Shown piece after piece: positions 61,915 through 64,000 of a stretch of 64,000 bases of DNA; within the stretch, counting starts at the first letter, position 1; each line of letters begins with the position of its first letter. This stretch comes from Anderseniella sp963787895. Lineage in GTDB: Bacteria; Pseudomonadota; Alphaproteobacteria; Rhizobiales; Aestuariivirgaceae. Where the stretch lies: positions 682,001 to 746,000 of the forward strand of contig CAWBEX010000008.1 of assembly GCA_963787895.1 (NCBI GenBank), in the 5' to 3' direction. Made by a program: the position numbers and the translations under genes. Below the pieces are notes generated by a model. The model saw nothing but the letters and a program-made list of their open reading frames with translations, did no database searches and had not been told where the DNA came from.

Positions 61915-62641
61915 TCGGGCGCGTACATTGGCGAACCAACAGCTACCCCTGTGTGTGAAGGGGGTCGGATTTCGAGCTGGCGGCAAGCCACTTATCAATC
62001 ACCTTGATCTTGAGATTGCATCAAGTGGCGTGACCGCCATCATGGGGCCAAACGGTGCGGGCAAGAGCGTGCTTGTGCGGCTGTTGCATGGCCTGCTTGT
62101 GCCGGATGCCGGTTCCATCACCTGGAATGGCCAGCTCAATGGAGTTGTCACCCGCAAGCACCAGGCGATGGTCTTTCAGAAGCCGGTGCTGCTGCGCCGC
62201 TCGCTTGCTGCCAATATCGATTTCGTACTGAAACTGAAACAGGGTGCCAACACTTCCCGTCGCGATGCATTGCTGGCGCAGGCAAACCTTGCGGACAAGG
62301 CAGGTCAACCAGCTCGCTCTTTGTCCGGCGGTGAGCAGCAGCGACTCGCGCTTGTACGCGCCCTGGCGGCAAACCCGCAGGTGCTGTTTCTGGACGAGCC
62401 AACCGCAAGCCTGGATCCGGCCTCCACTGAAGCCATCGAAACCATCATTTCAGACACTGCGGCGCGCGGCGTGAAGATCGTGCTCGTGACCCATGACGCA
62501 GGCCAGGCCCGCCGTCTCGCCGATGATGTTGTCTTTGTTCATCATGGCAAGGTGCTTGAACACACTAACAAGCAGAAGTTCTTCAACAATCCTTCCACCA
62601 GTGCCGCCCGCGACTACCTCGCCGGCCGCATCGTCAATTAG
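61892..62641 (+). CDS. tupC: tungstate-type ABC transporter ATP-binding protein
   Basis: The 249-residue ATPase has Walker A GPNGAGKSVL near residue 53, Q-loop FQKPVLLRRSLAANI, signature LSGGEQQRLALVRALA, Walker B VLFLDEPTASLDPAS and switch VTHDAGQARRL. Both ATG 61892 and ATG 61907 are possible starts; either overlaps tupB. It lacks the C-terminal TOBE domain of molybdate ATPases. Confidence 0.9.
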   Translation: MRPQSMLDRARTLANQQLPLCVKGVGFRAGGKPLINHLDLEIASSGVTAIMGPNGAGKSVLVRLLHGLLVPDAGSITWNGQLNGVVTRKHQAMVFQKPVLLRRSLAANIDFVLKLKQGANTSRRDALLAQANLADKAGQPARSLSGGEQQRLALVRALAANPQVLFLDEPTASLDPASTEAIETIISDTAARGVKIVLVTHDAGQARRLADDVVFVHHGKVLEHTNKQKFFNNPSTSAARDYLAGRIVN

Positions 62642-62656
62642 CAAAGGCGCCAGCGA

Positions 62657-63499
62657 ATGAAACTGACAGGCAAGGCAACCGTTGCAAGCACGGCATTCGC
62701 GATCCTGTTTGCTGCGATTGGCTCAGCCCACGCGGAAGGCAAATCGATTATCGTTCAGTCCACGACATCGACCCAGAACTCAGGATTGTTCGATTACATC
62801 ATGCCAATGTTCGAAACGGCTAGCGGTATCAAGGCCAACGTCGTTGCCGTTGGCACTGGTCAGGCCATCAAGAACGCCCAGAACTGCGACGGTGATGTGC
62901 TGTTTGTGCACGCCAAGCCAGCCGAGGAGAAGTTTGTCGCAGAAGGTTACGGCGTCAAGCGCTATGACGTTATGTACAATGACTTTGTGATCGTAGGACC
63001 CGCCGCCGATCCGGCGGGCGTTGCTGGCAGCAGCGATGCGGCAGCATCTCTCAGGAAGATTGCAGATGCCAAAGTCCCCTTTGTTTCACGTGGTGATGAT
63101 TCCGGTACCCACAAGGCAGAATTGAAACTCTGGCAGGCAGCGGGTGTGGACGCCAAGGCCGCCAGCGGAGACTGGTACCGCGAGACCGGGTCAGGCATGG
63201 GTGCAACCCTGAACACCAGTGTTGGCATGAATGCCTACACAATGTCCGACCGGGCCACCTGGATATCGTTCAAGAACAAGCGCGACTTCAAAATTGCCGT
63301 CGAAGGCGACAAGGATATGTTCAATCAGTATGGCATCATGGCTGTAAACCCGCAGAAATGCCCCAATGTGAAGACAAAAGAAGCGCAAGCGCTCGTAGAT
63401 TGGGTGCTGAGCGCGGAAGGACAATTGGCCATCAAATCGTACAAGGTCGATGGTCAGCAGCTGTTCTTCCCGAACGCCAGCCAGCCTGGCGGGTCCTGA
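62657..63499 (+). CDS. tupA: tungstate-binding periplasmic protein
   Basis: The 280-residue protein has a signal peptide ending AIGSAHA and the TupA oxyanion-binding signature STTSTQNSGLF right after it. GTGQAIKNAQNCDGDVLFVHAK, FVSRGDDSGTHKAELKLW and GMGATLNTSVGMNAYT follow. TupA binds tungstate (and molybdate) with high affinity. In this window the molybdenum hydroxylase at 38695 needs a metal-pterin cofactor, so metal supply is a possible link. Confidence 0.92.
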   Translation: MKLTGKATVASTAFAILFAAIGSAHAEGKSIIVQSTTSTQNSGLFDYIMPMFETASGIKANVVAVGTGQAIKNAQNCDGDVLFVHAKPAEEKFVAEGYGVKRYDVMYNDFVIVGPAADPAGVAGSSDAAASLRKIADAKVPFVSRGDDSGTHKAELKLWQAAGVDAKAASGDWYRETGSGMGATLNTSVGMNAYTMSDRATWISFKNKRDFKIAVEGDKDMFNQYGIMAVNPQKCPNVKTKEAQALVDWVLSAEGQLAIKSYKVDGQQLFFPNASQPGGS

Positions 63500-63508
63500 A
63501 GTAACCGG

Positions 63509-64000
63509 TCAAGGCGCGTTGTAGTGAACCGTGAACTGGCCGGTGATGTCGTAGCCGGTCAGTGCTGCGGCACGCTCTGCAAAGGTGTCTGACCTGCAAA
63601 AACTGATCAGCATCTGAAACGATTTGTCGAACCACGCTTTGCGATCCACCACCAGGTCAAAGCGTTCAGTTGCCACAGCAACGAAATTGAGCCGATGTTG
63701 CGACGCGACACTCGCAAGTCCAAATGCCACATCTGCTTTACCTTCCTGTACCATAACAGCTGCATCGCTTTCGCTTCGTGCAGGTCCGATCCACTGAAGT
63801 TCTGCTTCGCCCAAATTGACTTGCTTTAGCAACTGCAACAGCAAAACCTGGCTGCCGGCTTCGGCCTGCCGGGCAACGGTCTTGTGTCCGGCAATGTCTT
63901 TCAGTGATGTGAATGTGTGCCCGTCATCAGCTGCTGTCATCAGTCCTCGCGTGCGCCTTGCCCATTCCACCAACACCAGCGATTCACCAGGCAAGGCGCG
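63509..64000 (-). CDS. periplasmic-binding-protein-like domain, probably the C-terminal part of a transcriptional regulator; 5' end outside window
   Basis: The frame runs off the window edge; 163 residues are seen. They resemble the type II PBP-like domain found at the C-terminus of helix-turn-helix regulators next to tungstate/molybdate importers (SLKDIAGHKTVARQAEAGSQVLLLQLL, QEGKADVAFGLASVASQ, FVAVATERFDLVVDRKAWFD, by position). Convergent with tupA, 9 bases away. The DNA-binding N-terminus is not in the window, so a soluble binding protein cannot be excluded. Confidence 0.7.
   Translation of the reverse strand, partial: RALPGESLVLVEWARRTRGLMTAADDGHTFTSLKDIAGHKTVARQAEAGSQVLLLQLLKQVNLGEAELQWIGPARSESDAAVMVQEGKADVAFGLASVASQHRLNFVAVATERFDLVVDRKAWFDKSFQMLISFCRSDTFAERAAALTGYDITGQFTVHYNAP

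Noticed and set aside
1..64000. CRISPR arrays, insertion sequences, prophage genes or tRNA-associated integration
   Set aside because: No regularly spaced repeats, transposase or integrase motifs were seen; the single tRNA-Leu has no repeated 3' end or integrase gene beside it.

Overview
The window looks like a chromosomal segment of a GC-rich alphaproteobacterium, most likely a marine or methylated-amine-using member of the Hyphomicrobiales/Rhodobacterales side of the class. Support comes from the order rnd-lptC-lptA-lptB-rpoN-hpf-ptsN, a DUF1150 gene, an isolated infC whose start begins ATT-CGC-AGA-CCG, and a bacterial trimethylamine monooxygenase/TMAO demethylase locus. No phage, insertion sequence, CRISPR array or rRNA was seen. 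One tRNA gene (Leu, CAG anticodon) is present. Assignments rest on motif and family recognition by eye; no search was run.

Bases 1-22,545 form a methylated-amine and nitrogen region. Two paralogous 'exploded glutamate synthase' modules of the GlxBCD / N-methylglutamate synthase type occur (2-2320 and 7101-10032). The second is followed by a type III glutamine synthetase / gamma-glutamylmethylamide synthetase relative. Between them lie two unrecognised proteins, a nitrilase-family amidase, an XRE-cupin regulator, an ammonium transporter and a small membrane protein. A TMAO-type ABC importer (tmoX, tmoW, tmoV), trimethylamine monooxygenase (tmm) and a DUF1194 protein follow. TMAO demethylase (tdm), a DMT exporter and a FolD-like enzyme come next. 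Read together: TMAO enters by TmoXWV or is made from TMA by Tmm, Tdm splits it to dimethylamine and formaldehyde, formaldehyde loads onto tetrahydrofolate and is oxidised by FolD, and methylamine nitrogen is handled by the glutamate-synthase/GS-like enzymes and Amt.

Bases 22,690-37,553 are mostly housekeeping: DUF1150, ptsN, hpf, rpoN, lptB, lptA, lptC, rnd, a class I amidotransferase, tRNA-Leu, an NDUFA9-like protein, a second DUF1194 protein, uppP, a glutathione S-transferase, queG, an SDR protein, a cupin, an alpha/beta hydrolase and infC. The infC gene probably starts at the rare codon ATT.

Bases 37,853-50,947 hold one long catabolic cluster. It encodes a molybdenum hydroxylase with fused 2Fe-2S and Mo subunits, a 6-hydroxynicotinate-reductase-like protein, UPF0280 and DUF1185 proteins, a Rieske oxygenase, a branched-chain-type ABC importer and, convergently, a creatininase-family amidohydrolase. 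An uncharacterised N-heterocycle degradation pathway is the best reading.

Bases 51,074-60,994 hold a minus-strand cluster that resembles alginate-type polysaccharide machinery but is built from unusual parts: an AlgI-like MBOAT, an SGNH-like protein fused to a pseudopilin-like tail, a processive family 2 glycosyltransferase, a membrane-fusion protein with a receiver-like N-terminus, a TolC-like lipoprotein, a 58-residue RTX-like small protein and an RTX protein. This is the best candidate for an undescribed system. The window closes with a tungstate-type ABC importer (tupB, tupC, tupA) and a partial regulator.
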